DNA of 64,000 bases from Radicibacter daui (GTDB lineage Bacteria; Pseudomonadota; Alphaproteobacteria; Radicibacterales; Radicibacteraceae): the NCBI GenBank assembly GCA_030657355.1, contig CP131056.1:1818501-1882500 (forward strand). The letters are read 5' to 3'. Under the pieces are notes generated by a model that had not been told where the DNA came from, did not search any database, and saw only the letters and a program-made list of their open reading frames with translations. The position numbers were made by a program, and so were the translations under genes. This document shows, piece after piece, positions 38,098 to 45,735 of this stretch. Numbering within the stretch: the stretch's first letter is position 1; the number at the start of each line of letters is the position of its first letter.

Positions 38098-38931
38098 TCA
38101 GCCCTTCACCGCGCCGGCCGTGAGGCCCTGCACGAGATAGCGCTGGATCAAGAGGAAGAACAGGCAGGCCGGGATAAGCGCGAGCACGCCCGCGGCCATC
38201 ATCTGCCCGAAATCGACGGAGAATTTGGAGACGAAGGAGAGCAGCCCGACCGGGAAGGTGGCGGATTGGTTGCCGGAGATCAGCATCAGCGAGAACAGAA
38301 GCTCGCTCCACGCGGCGGTGAAGACGAAGCCGAGCGTGGCGGCGATGCCGGGCAGGGTGAGCGGCAGGATGATCTGGCGAAAGGCCTTGAAGCGGGTGGC
38401 GCCATCGATCATCGCCGCTTCTTCCAGATCCTTCGGAATGCCGTCGAAGAAGGACTGCATGAGGAAGGTGGCGAAGGGCACGTTGAAGGCAACATAGACC
38501 AGCGTGAGGCCGGCAAGGCTGTTGGTGAGCTTCAGCGGCGTCAGCATCTTGAAGATCGGCGCCACCAGCATGACCAGCGGGAACATCTGCGTCAGCAGCA
38601 TGAGCGCTACGATCAGGTACTTGGCGCGGAATTCAAAACGCGAGAGCGCGTAACCGGAGGTGGAAGCCAGCGCCGTGACGATGGCCGCGGTAGAGCCGGA
38701 GACGATCAGGCTGTTCTGGAAGAAACGCGGGAAATCGCTGTGCTTCAGCACGAAGGCGAAATGGTCGAGCGTCATGTGCGACGGCCACAGGCGCACCCCC
38801 TCGCTATAAAGCAGGTCGTTTGGTGTGACCGAAACCTTGAGCAGCCAGTAGAGCGGAAACAGCGCGAAGGCGATGTAGGCGAGGATCGCAAGGCGATGGA
38901 GGGCGGTGGGCAGCAGGCGTTTGCGGCGCAT
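38098..38931 (-). CDS. Carbohydrate ABC transporter permease (MalG/UgpE type)
   Basis: A 277-residue inner-membrane permease with about six transmembrane helices. The cytoplasmic coupling EAA loop is [32 protein letters not shown]. The start [37 protein letters not shown] is typical of the UgpE/MalG subfamily. It forms the translocation pore with the upstream permease. The gap to the ATPase gene is 11 bases and to the other permease gene 4 bases. Confidence 0.95.
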   Translation of the reverse strand: MRRKRLLPTALHRLAILAYIAFALFPLYWLLKVSVTPNDLLYSEGVRLWPSHMTLDHFAFVLKHSDFPRFFQNSLIVSGSTAAIVTALASTSGYALSRFEFRAKYLIVALMLLTQMFPLVMLVAPIFKMLTPLKLTNSLAGLTLVYVAFNVPFATFLMQSFFDGIPKDLEEAAMIDGATRFKAFRQIILPLTLPGIAATLGFVFTAAWSELLFSLMLISGNQSATFPVGLLSFVSKFSVDFGQMMAAGVLALIPACLFFLLIQRYLVQGLTAGAVKG

Positions 38932-38935
38932 GGGA

Positions 38936-39889
38936 TCAGCCTTTCTTCAGCAGGCTCTGCCGCAGCAGCACGATGAGCATGGAATAGGCGAGCAGCAGCA
39001 CGAGCAGCACCAGCGCCACCGCGCTGGCATAGCCGAAATCGAGCTTCTTGAAGGCCTGGGTGAAGATGTAGCTGGCGACGATCTGGGTGCGGTTGGCCGG
39101 CCCGCCGCTGGTCATCACCACGATGAGATCGGCGAAGTTGGAGATCCAGACCGTGCGCAGCAGCACGGTGATGGCGATGGTGGGCGCGAGGAAAGGCAGC
39201 GTGATGGAGAAGAAGCGCTGCACGCCGCCGGCGCCATCAATGGCGGCTGCCTCATAGAGATCACGCGGGATCGATTGCAGGGCCGCCAGCAGGGTGATGG
39301 CGAAGAAGGGGATGCCCCACCACACATTGGCGATGATCGGCCCCCACATGGCGAGGGTCGGGTCGGAGAGGATGTTCTCCGGCTGGCTCATCAGGCCGAG
39401 CGAAACCATCCAGTGCGGCAGCGGGCCGACGACGGGATTGAACAGCCAGGCCCAGTTGAGGCCGGACAGGAAACTTGGCACTGCCCAGGGCAGGAAACAG
39501 AGCGCCTGCGCGATACCGCGCCCGTAAAAGGGCTTGTCGAGCAGGAGAGCAAGAAAGAGCCCGAGGAAAAACTGCAGGAAGACGGAAGCGCCCGTCCACC
39601 ACAGCGTGTTTTTCAGCGCTCCCCAAAAGGCCTTGTCGCGCGCCAGCTCATGGAAATGCTGCAGGCCGACATAACCGCCGGAGAAGGGGTTCAGCAGCCG
39701 CACATCCCGGAAGGCATAGGAAATGCCCAGCACCAGCGGCACCAGCATGACCGCCACGATGAGGATGAGCGCCGGCGCCGAATAGAGCCAGGGCTCCGAC
39801 GCGTGGGCAAGGCGGCGCAGGAAAGGCGAACGCTGGCCGGGGCCGGGCGCTTGGCTCACAAAACGGGGATCGGGCGCAAGGGCGCTCAT
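38936..39889 (-). CDS. Carbohydrate ABC transporter permease (MalF/UgpA type)
   Basis: A 317-residue permease. The coupling loop is YEAAAIDGAGGVQRFFSITLPFLAPTIAI. The membrane part includes PWLYSAPALILIVAVMLVPLVLGISYAFRDV at the first helix and a run of five more. It is the first of the two permeases of the operon. A strong inverted repeat lies between it and the substrate-binding protein gene. Substrate identity is decided by the binding protein. Confidence 0.95.
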   Translation of the reverse strand: MSALAPDPRFVSQAPGPGQRSPFLRRLAHASEPWLYSAPALILIVAVMLVPLVLGISYAFRDVRLLNPFSGGYVGLQHFHELARDKAFWGALKNTLWWTGASVFLQFFLGLFLALLLDKPFYGRGIAQALCFLPWAVPSFLSGLNWAWLFNPVVGPLPHWMVSLGLMSQPENILSDPTLAMWGPIIANVWWGIPFFAITLLAALQSIPRDLYEAAAIDGAGGVQRFFSITLPFLAPTIAITVLLRTVWISNFADLIVVMTSGGPANRTQIVASYIFTQAFKKLDFGYASAVALVLLVLLLAYSMLIVLLRQSLLKKG

Positions 39890-39928
39890 GGGGGCGGAGT
39901 TTCCGTCAACTTCAGGAGAAAACCGGCC

Positions 39929-39966
39929 CGGCCCGGGAGGAGGGGTGTGCCCTGCCTCCCGGACCG
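39929..39966. other. Hairpin between solute-binding protein and permease genes
   Basis: A 12-base near-perfect inverted repeat (CGGCCCGGGAGG against CCTCCCGGACCG, one mismatch; arms 39929-39940 and 39955-39966) with a 14-base loop. Downstream on the minus strand the sequence GCCGGTTTTCTCC gives a short T-run. Such hairpins behind a binding-protein gene commonly protect its mRNA or cause partial termination, giving more binding protein than permease. Confidence 0.5.
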
Positions 39967-39988
39967 GAGCGAAAAGCCGCTCGCCGCC

Positions 39989-41248
39989 TTACTTGGCGAG
40001 GAACTTCTTCTGCGCGGCCGTCAGATAGTCGGCCCACTGCTTTGCCAGCTCGTCCGGTGTGATCTCGCCCAGCAGTGCCTGCTGGCTGGTGGAGATGACG
40101 AGGCTGTCCTTGAAGTAGGCGAACTCTTCCAGATAGGTCGGCATCACCGTCGGGTGCACATCGGGATCAGCCAGTTCCTCGAACCAGCCCTTGAACTGGT
40201 CGCCGGCATAGAAGGGGTCCTTCTCGGCCGATTTCAGCGCGGGCAGGGCGCCGGTGCGCTTGTTCCAGGTGATATTGCCTTCCGGCCCTTCGAGCGTGGA
40301 GATCAGCTTCCAGGCCAGATCCTTGTGCTCGCTGGACTTGAACATCGACCAGCCGGCATAGCCGATGGTCGGGAAGGACTTGCCGCTCGGGCCCTTGGGC
40401 ATCGGGGCGACGCCGTACTCATCGGGCTTCATGCGCTCGGCAATGGCGATGAGGGCATCCGGGTCCTGGTCCAGCATGGCGCAGGTGCCGGAATAGAAGC
40501 CGGCGACAATCTCGTTGAAGCCCCAGTTGACGCTGTCTTTGGGGGCGTAACCGTTCTTGTAGAGATCGGTGAGCCAGGTGAGGCCCTTGGTCCAGCCCGG
40601 ATCGGCGAAGGTGGAGGTGCCATCGGGTTTGAAGAAGGCGTTGTCGCCGGCCATGGTGGCGCCGAACATCACCCAGCCATTGAGGCCGCCGGGGCCGCCG
40701 CGCAGGCAGTAGCCGCTCTTGCCCGGCAGGGCGGAGACCTTTTTGGCTGCTTCGGCAAATTCGTCCAGCGTCTTGGGCGGCTCGGCAACGCCGGCCTCGG
40801 CCAGCAGCTTCTTGTTGTAGAACATCGCCCGCAGATAGAAGCCGTAGGGCAGCATATAGGCGGTGTTGTCGATGCTGCGGCCAAATTCCAGCGCGCGTGA
40901 GCTGAGATCCGGCGTGTCGCCCCAGCTCTTGAGGTAGGGCTCGAGGCTCTCCAGCGAGCCGTTCTTGGCATAGAGGGCAAGCCAGGTATCCGGCATCTCC
41001 ACCACATCCGGCGTATCGCCCGCCGAAACCATGGTGGCGAATTTCTGGAAGGCTTCGCCCCAGGGCAGCGAGACGATATCGACGGTGGTTCCGGGGTTCT
41101 CTTTTTCGAACTTCGCGACGATGCCTTTCAGCGTCTCGGTGCGTTCGGGGCTGGTGATGACCTCGACCAGCTTGAGTTTGGTATCGGCAAGCGCCGTACC
41201 GCTGAGAAGGGCGGCGGTAAAGAGCGCCGCGGAAAACATCTTTTTCAT
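39989..41248 (-). CDS. Extracellular solute-binding protein, family 1 (sugar-type)
   Basis: A 419-residue lipoprotein-like/exported binding protein. The signal peptide is MKKMFSAALFTAALLSGTALA with cleavage near ALA-DT. The mature protein has KLKLVEVITSPERTETLKGIVAKFEKENPGTTVDIVSLPWGEAFQKFATMVSAGDTPDVVEMPD, the MalE-fold N-terminal block. It should deliver a sugar, glycerol phosphate or other polyol to the permeases. The ligand cannot be set by eye. The ATG at 41248 follows a purine-rich AGGGAGCAAAAG. The PLP enzyme gene lies 58 bases upstream on the same strand, so both are probably on one transcript. Confidence 0.93.
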   Translation of the reverse strand: MKKMFSAALFTAALLSGTALADTKLKLVEVITSPERTETLKGIVAKFEKENPGTTVDIVSLPWGEAFQKFATMVSAGDTPDVVEMPDTWLALYAKNGSLESLEPYLKSWGDTPDLSSRALEFGRSIDNTAYMLPYGFYLRAMFYNKKLLAEAGVAEPPKTLDEFAEAAKKVSALPGKSGYCLRGGPGGLNGWVMFGATMAGDNAFFKPDGTSTFADPGWTKGLTWLTDLYKNGYAPKDSVNWGFNEIVAGFYSGTCAMLDQDPDALIAIAERMKPDEYGVAPMPKGPSGKSFPTIGYAGWSMFKSSEHKDLAWKLISTLEGPEGNITWNKRTGALPALKSAEKDPFYAGDQFKGWFEELADPDVHPTVMPTYLEEFAYFKDSLVISTSQQALLGEITPDELAKQWADYLTAAQKKFLAK

Positions 41249-41306
41249 CTTTTGCTCCCTGTTCTTGTCGATGTTTTGTGGATGGTTGGCCGCCTTTGCC
41301 GTTGCC

Positions 41307-42485
41307 TCAGCTCTCCTTGCCTGTGGCAGCGTCGATGGCCTGCTCAAGGTCGCTCCACAGCGCATCGGCCCCCTCGAGGCCGACATGGAGACGAACCGAC
41401 CGCGGGCTGATGGCGAAATCGACCGCGGAATTGGGTTTTGCCGCCTGGGCCAGCACGACCTCGCCGGGCACGACGAGGCTTTCATGCCCGCCCCAGCTGA
41501 CGCCGAGCTTGAAGAGCCGCAGGCTGTCGGCGAAGGCGCGCACATTCACGCCCTCGCGGAAGATGAAGGAGAAGAGGCCGGAGGTGCCGCTGAGCCCCGG
41601 CGGCAGCTTGTTGCCGAGGCCGGGATGGCAGACCTGCTCCACGGCCGGATGCGCCTTGAGACGGGCCGCCACGGAAAGGGCGGAGGCCTCATGCATCTTC
41701 ATGCGGGCAGGCAGGGTGCGCATGCCGCGGATCAGCAGCCAGGCATCGAAGGGGGAGAGCTTGCCGCCCAGATAGGGGTAGGCGGCAGCGCGGATTTCCG
41801 CGAGCAGTGCCTTGGGGCCGGCAACGACGCCGGCCACCACATCGCTGTGGCCGCCGAGATATTTGGACGCCGAATGCAGCACCAGATCGACGCCGAGTTT
41901 TGCCGGCTGCTGGAAGATGGGGCTCGCCCAGCTGTTGTCGATGACGGTGCGCACGCCATGCTGGCGGGCAAGGGCCGCCAGCGCCGGCACATCATGCGTC
42001 TCCATCACCCAGCTGGTCGGGCTTTCAAGGTAGAAAAGCTTTGCGCCGGGCAGGGCGGCGGCAACCGCATCGAGATCGGTGCCGTCCACGAAAACGGTTT
42101 CAACGCCAAACCGCTTAAGGAGCGTGCCGAACAGCCGGTACGTATCCGGATAGACATGGCGCACGCACACCACGCGGTCGCCGGGCGATACGAAGCTGAT
42201 GATGGTGGCGGAAATCGCCGCCATGCCGCTGGCAAAACCCAGCGCATCCTCGGTGCCTTCCAGCTTTGCCAGCATCTCCTCGAAGAAGCGCACCGTGGGG
42301 TTAAGGCCGCGCGTATAGGTGGGGCGCACCTTTTCGCCGCGATAGGTGGCGGCCATCTCGTCATAGGACGAGAAGGTGAAAAGCGAGGTCTGCACAATGG
42401 GGGGCACCACGGCCTCGAAGGCGTGGGGCCCGTCATGGGCGACGGTGAGCAAGGCGTGATCGAAGTGATCCGCACCATCAGTCAT
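41307..42485 (-). CDS. PLP-dependent Cys/Met metabolism enzyme (cystathionine beta-lyase family)
   Basis: A 392-residue aspartate aminotransferase-fold, Cys/Met metabolism enzyme. Diagnostic blocks are TRGLNPTVRFFEEMLAKLEGTEDALGFASGMAAI, YLESPTSWVMETHDVPALAALA, VIDNSWASPIFQQPAKLGVDLVLHSASKYLGGHSDVVAG (PLP lysine in SASKYLGGH) and GTSGLFSF. The family includes cystathionine beta- and gamma-lyases, gamma-synthases and methionine gamma-lyase, which sequence reading cannot separate. Its setting inside a GntR-sugar-ABC operon suggests a catabolic lyase on an imported amino compound rather than methionine synthesis. The stop of the GntR gene overlaps its start. Confidence 0.92.
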   Translation of the reverse strand: MTDGADHFDHALLTVAHDGPHAFEAVVPPIVQTSLFTFSSYDEMAATYRGEKVRPTYTRGLNPTVRFFEEMLAKLEGTEDALGFASGMAAISATIISFVSPGDRVVCVRHVYPDTYRLFGTLLKRFGVETVFVDGTDLDAVAAALPGAKLFYLESPTSWVMETHDVPALAALARQHGVRTVIDNSWASPIFQQPAKLGVDLVLHSASKYLGGHSDVVAGVVAGPKALLAEIRAAAYPYLGGKLSPFDAWLLIRGMRTLPARMKMHEASALSVAARLKAHPAVEQVCHPGLGNKLPPGLSGTSGLFSFIFREGVNVRAFADSLRLFKLGVSWGGHESLVVPGEVVLAQAAKPNSAVDFAISPRSVRLHVGLEGADALWSDLEQAIDAATGKES

Positions 42486-43315
42486 TTCGACATTTCCTCG
42501 ATGTCTTCGGCGACGACCTGCAAGATCGCCAGGGTCTTCTCGCGGGCCATGTCGCGGTCGCCGGCGGCAATCGCGTCATAAAGCTCGCGGTGGAAGGGGA
42601 AGGAGCGGCGGGCAAAGTCCGGCCGGTCAAAGGGTTTGCCCCAGAAGCTTTCGAAGGCTTCACGCATCTGCTCGAGCATCTGGGGAAAAAGCGGGTTGTG
42701 GGTGGCGTCATAGATGGCGAGGTGGAAGGCAAGGTCCTCCCGCCCCGCGGTGCCCTTTTCGTGGTGCACACGCTCCATCTCGACAAGGCGCTCTTCCATC
42801 ACCCTCAGGTCCTCCGCCGTGCGGCGCTCGGCGGCCAGCATGGAGGCTTCCACCTCCAGCCCGCGGCGTACATCCAGCGTTTGCAGGAGCGCATCGCGCA
42901 GGTGCGAGGCCTCGAAGGACAGCGGCATGTGGAAGGTTTGCGCCGTAATGGGCCGCAGCAGGTAGGTGCCGCTGCCCTTGCGCGATTCCACCACGCCGCG
43001 GGCCTGAAACAGGCGGATAACCTCGCGCACCGTGGAGCGACCGACGGCGAGCGCCATCATCAGTTCACGTTCGGCCGGCAGCCGGTCGCCGGGCTTCATT
43101 TCCTTGCGGGCAATGAAATCCGCCAGCGCATTGGAGACGGCGCGCACCCGGTCAGCGGGCGGTAGCGGCTGCAGGCCGCCATCAGCGCCATCAGCTTCAT
43201 TATCGCCTGCTGCTGACTGGAAAGTGTCGTCGCGCACGGGGCAAGCACCGGTTGGTGAAGATGCTGCCAGACACAAGCCGGCGTGCCGGCAGGTTTCCCT
43301 AAATTGGTCTGACAT
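42482..43315 (-). CDS. GntR family transcriptional regulator (FadR/FCD subfamily)
   Basis: A 277-residue regulator. The winged helix is RAVSNALADFIARKEMKPGDRLPAERELMMALAVGRSTVREVIRLFQARGVVESRKGSGTYLL (about residues 57-120). The FCD all-helical ligand domain follows, with RRGLEVEASMLAAERRTAEDLRVMEERL, FHLAIYDATHNPLF and RSFPFHRELYDAIAAGD carrying the metal/ligand histidines. FCD regulators usually sense organic acids. It overlaps the PLP gene by 4 bases and heads the operon, so it most likely controls the transporter in response to the imported substrate. The N-terminal 55 residues are low complexity and unusual. Confidence 0.95.
   Translation of the reverse strand: MSDQFRETCRHAGLCLAASSPTGACPVRDDTFQSAAGDNEADGADGGLQPLPPADRVRAVSNALADFIARKEMKPGDRLPAERELMMALAVGRSTVREVIRLFQARGVVESRKGSGTYLLRPITAQTFHMPLSFEASHLRDALLQTLDVRRGLEVEASMLAAERRTAEDLRVMEERLVEMERVHHEKGTAGREDLAFHLAIYDATHNPLFPQMLEQMREAFESFWGKPFDRPDFARRSFPFHRELYDAIAAGDRDMAREKTLAILQVVAEDIEEMSK
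43305..43315. promoter_or_regulatory. Candidate FCD-GntR operator at the gntR start
   Basis: TGGTCTGACAT fits the FCD-type consensus T-N-G-T-NNN-A-C-N-A except for the last position. It overlaps the start codon of the gntR gene, which would let the regulator block its own expression. The motif is short, so chance is possible. Confidence 0.3.
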
Positions 43316-43457
43316 CTGTTAGCTTGGAAATGTTACCGAAAAGAGTCAACGGCTGTTGTGACGGCCGTGGAGAAAAACCTGCAACGTTTCAGGAGGTCGC
43401 CGGGGCGGCATCTGGCCGCCGCGTCGGTTATTGACAAATAGCGTTTCGGAGCGAATT

Positions 43458-43471
43458 TTGGCATATGCCAA
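43458..43471. promoter_or_regulatory. Candidate VapBC operator
   Basis: A perfect 14-base palindrome TTGGCATATGCCAA, 38 bases before the vapB ATG. A -35-like TTGACA lies at 43431-43436. VapBC complexes repress their own promoter by binding such inverted repeats through the antitoxin. Confidence 0.5.
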
Positions 43472-43508
43472 GGCCTATGCTTGGGACGGTTACGGATGGG
43501 GTGTCGTC

Positions 43509-43748
43509 ATGAACAAGGTTGCCGGGCGTCCGGTGAAGCTGTTCCGGAACGGGCGGAACCAGGCCGTGCGAATACCGCGAGAGTTTGAATTATCCGGCAA
43601 CGAGGCGCTGATGCACCGCGAAGGGGACAGGCTCATTATCGAACCTCTGCCCCGACAGGGTTTGCTGGAGGTTCTGGCGGAGCTTTCTCCACTGAACGAA
43701 GATTTTCCCGAGATTGAAGATGCGCCGCCGCGGCGGGTCGATCTCTGA
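43509..43748 (+). CDS. vapB: Type II antitoxin VapB (AbrB/SpoVT-like)
   Basis: A 79-residue antitoxin. The swapped-hairpin DNA-binding element is KLFRNGRNQAVRIPREFELSGNEA, the usual VapB/AbrB N-terminus. The C-terminal tail LLEVLAELSPLNEDFPEIEDAPPRRVDL would wrap the toxin. The ATG at 43509 gives the canonical MNKVAGRPVKLFRNG. Its stop overlaps the toxin start (TGATG), as usual for co-translated pairs. Confidence 0.93.
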   Translation: MNKVAGRPVKLFRNGRNQAVRIPREFELSGNEALMHREGDRLIIEPLPRQGLLEVLAELSPLNEDFPEIEDAPPRRVDL

Positions 43749-44149
43749 TGGCCTATCTGCTCGACACCAACATCCTCTCGGATCTGGTGCGCAACCCGCA
43801 GGGAGTGGTCGCGAGGCGTGTTCGTGAGGTTGGCGCCGGGGCTGTGCTGACGAGCATAATCGTGGCGGCGGAGCTGCGTTACGGTGCTTTCAGGCGCGGC
43901 TCTCCGCGTCTCAGCGAGCAGGTTGAAGCGATTTTAGGCGCCATCGAAATCCTGCCCTTTGAGCCGCCGGCCGATGATGTCTATGCGCGCTTGCGTACGG
44001 CACTTGAGCGCGACGGGCAGCCGATCGGCGGCAATGACCTGCTGATCGCGGCTTCCGCCGTTAGTGCGGGGCACGTGCTGGTGACGGCCAATGAAAGAGA
44101 GTTCGCGCGCGTTGACGGACTGAAGATTGAAAACTGGCTGACGCATTAA
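43748..44149 (+). CDS. vapC: Type II toxin VapC (PIN-domain ribonuclease)
   Basis: A 133-residue PIN-domain toxin. The acidic residues that hold the metal are D6 in MAYLLDTNILSDL, E41 in AAELRYGAF, and the later D in GGNDLLIAASAVSAGHVLVTANEREFARVDGL. VapC toxins cleave tRNA or rRNA; the target cannot be predicted. It is neutralised by the preceding VapB. The pair is a self-contained module between two metabolic regions. Confidence 0.94.
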   Translation: MAYLLDTNILSDLVRNPQGVVARRVREVGAGAVLTSIIVAAELRYGAFRRGSPRLSEQVEAILGAIEILPFEPPADDVYARLRTALERDGQPIGGNDLLIAASAVSAGHVLVTANEREFARVDGLKIENWLTH

Positions 44150-44163
44150 GGGTCAGCTCGCCT

Positions 44164-45183
44164 TCACACCACCTCCGCCGGGGCCAGTTCGCAGTCGGCG
44201 GCGTCATGCTCGATCTGGATGGTGGCGTGGCCGATGCCGTAGTGGTCGCGCAGGCCGCAGGCGATCTGTTTGAGGAAACCGTCATCGGCACCGGCGGCGG
44301 GGCGTACCAGATGCGCGGTGAGCGCCGTGTCGGTGGTGCTGATGCCCCAGATGTGCAGGTCATGCACGGCGGTGACGCCCGGCAGATGGGCCAGATAATT
44401 TTCCACCGCGTCGCGGTCGATGCCGGTGGGAATGGCGCTGAGCGCCAGATTGGTGGATTCCTTCAGCAAGCCCCAGGTGCCGAGGACAATCACGGCGACG
44501 ATCAGCAGGCTGGCCACCGGGTCGATCCATTGCCAGCCGGTCCAGGTGATGATGAGCGCAGCGATAACGACGCCCACCGACACCGCGGCGTCGGCAGCCA
44601 TGTGCAGATAGGCGCCCTTGATGTTGAGGTCGCTGTCCTTGCCACCCATGAAGAGCCAGGCGGTGATTCCGTTGATCACGATACCGATGGCTGCCACCAC
44701 CATCACCGCCGTGCCGGCGACCGGCTGCGGATCGAAGAAGCGCCCGATGGCTTCCACCGCGATGGCGCCGACGGCGATAAGCAACACCATGGCATTGGCA
44801 AGCGCCGCCAGGATGGAGGAGGTGCCGTAACCGTAGGTGTGACTGGGGGTCGGCCGTCGCCGGGCGAGCCAGCTGGCGCCCCAGGCCAGCAGCAGGCCCA
44901 GCACGTCGGAGAGATTGTGCCCGGCGTCGGCCAGCAGGGCGACCGAGTTGGCGGTTATGCCGTAGATCGCCTCGACGATCACGAAGCCGATATTGAGCGC
45001 CGTGCCGATGGCGAAGGCACGGTCATAATGGGCCGGGGCATGGCTGTGGCCGCCGAGGAGGCCATGGGAGTGTCCATGGCCATGATCGTGTCCATGACCG
45101 TTATGATGCGTGTGGCCGCCATGCTCGTGATGGGCGTGCGGGCCATGGCCGTGATCATGGTCATGATCGTGAGAGTGGGACAT
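44164..45183 (-). CDS. dmeF: Cation diffusion facilitator, DmeF-like (Ni/Co/Zn efflux)
   Basis: A 339-residue CDF transporter. The N-terminal 50 residues are a histidine-rich metal-binding tail (MSHSHDHDHDHGHGPHAHHE and further HGHDHGHGHSHG repeats). Six membrane helices follow, with the transport site motif DAGHNLSDVLG in TM2 and VSVGVVIAALIITWTGWQWIDPVASL in TM5. The C-terminal cytoplasmic domain has GVTAVHDLHIWGISTTDTALTAHLV. The adjacent RcnR/CsoR-family regulator gene gives the dmeRF arrangement, known for nickel and cobalt resistance in rhizobia. Zinc or cadmium is also possible. Confidence 0.93.
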   Translation of the reverse strand: MSHSHDHDHDHGHGPHAHHEHGGHTHHNGHGHDHGHGHSHGLLGGHSHAPAHYDRAFAIGTALNIGFVIVEAIYGITANSVALLADAGHNLSDVLGLLLAWGASWLARRRPTPSHTYGYGTSSILAALANAMVLLIAVGAIAVEAIGRFFDPQPVAGTAVMVVAAIGIVINGITAWLFMGGKDSDLNIKGAYLHMAADAAVSVGVVIAALIITWTGWQWIDPVASLLIVAVIVLGTWGLLKESTNLALSAIPTGIDRDAVENYLAHLPGVTAVHDLHIWGISTTDTALTAHLVRPAAGADDGFLKQIACGLRDHYGIGHATIQIEHDAADCELAPAEVV

Positions 45184-45220
45184 TGAAGTGCTCCCGGCGC
45201 AGCGCGCCTGAATTCCGGTA

Positions 45221-45490
45221 TCAGAGGTACCTGGTCAGCGTCTTGATCTCGCCCAGCATCTCGGCCGGGCTTTGCCGGCCGGCTTGCACCGCCTCTTCAA
45301 GGCAGAGATCGATATGATCGTGGATGAGGGCCTTCTTGGCATTGCCCACCGCGCTTTCCACCGCCTGCAATTGCTGGGCGAGGTCAAGGCAGGGCCGCCC
45401 TTCCTCCATCATCTCCAGAATGCGTTTCAGGTGGCCATGTGCCCGCTTCAGCCTGTTGGCGATCTCGGGATGGGAGGCGTGGACGAGCAT
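45221..45490 (-). CDS. dmeR: Metal-sensing repressor, RcnR/CsoR (FrmR) family, DmeR-like
   Basis: An 89-residue all-helical repressor: HASHPEIANRLKRAHGHLKRILEMMEEGRPCLDLAQQLQAVESAVGNAKKALIHDHIDLCLEEAV. A histidine near the N-terminus, C34 and H60-type residues (HDHID) are the expected metal ligands, giving a Ni/Co-type set rather than the copper set of CsoR. It precedes dmeF in the same direction with a 37-base gap. The G-tract dyad 11 bases upstream of its ATG is its probable operator. Metal binding would release DNA and switch on the efflux gene. Confidence 0.92.
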   Translation of the reverse strand: MLVHASHPEIANRLKRAHGHLKRILEMMEEGRPCLDLAQQLQAVESAVGNAKKALIHDHIDLCLEEAVQAGRQSPAEMLGEIKTLTRYL

Positions 45491-45500
45491 GGCTGTATCC

Positions 45501-45519
45501 TATCCTGGGGGAGGGGATA
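45501..45519. promoter_or_regulatory. Candidate DmeR operator (G-tract flanked by inverted repeats)
   Basis: TATCC-TGGGGGAGG-GGATA, 19 bases, with a G-rich centre and 5-base inverted arms. RcnR/DmeR/FrmR-type proteins bind exactly such G/C tracts flanked by AT-rich inverted repeats. It ends 11 bases from the dmeR ATG at 45490. Confidence 0.6.
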
Positions 45520-45576
45520 TTGTAGGGGCGCGAGATTAGTTTCGCAAGGGGCGGCACCGGCAGGGGTAATCCTCGA

Positions 45577-45705
45577 CTCATTACCCCCATCCGGCGCTGC
45601 ACGCCACCTTCCCCACTGGTGTGGGGAAGGGTGAAGCGCTGATATTGCAGTTAAAAACCCTCCCCTCTCGGGGAGGTGGGCCGCAGGCCCGGTGGGGGTA
45701 ATGAG
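45577..45705. repeat. Dispersed palindromic repeat element
   Basis: A 129-base element bounded by a perfect 13-base inverted repeat (CTCATTACCCCCA at 45577-45589; TGGGGGTAATGAG at 45693-45705). Inside are a smaller hairpin CCTTCCCCACT-GG-TGTGGGGAAGG (about 45607-45630) and CCTCCCC/GGGGAGG. The half-element CCGGTGGGGGTAA (45689-45701) recurs at 58157-58169. The shape is that of the intergenic palindromic repeats found in many alphaproteobacterial genomes. It lies between dmeR and chrA. Confidence 0.7.
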
Positions 45706-45735
45706 GTGTGGCCGGGCGGAGGCCTTCGATCGGCC

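Noticed and set aside
45566-45735. CRISPR-like repeats
   Set aside because: The repeated pieces form nested inverted repeats, not direct repeats with unique spacers.
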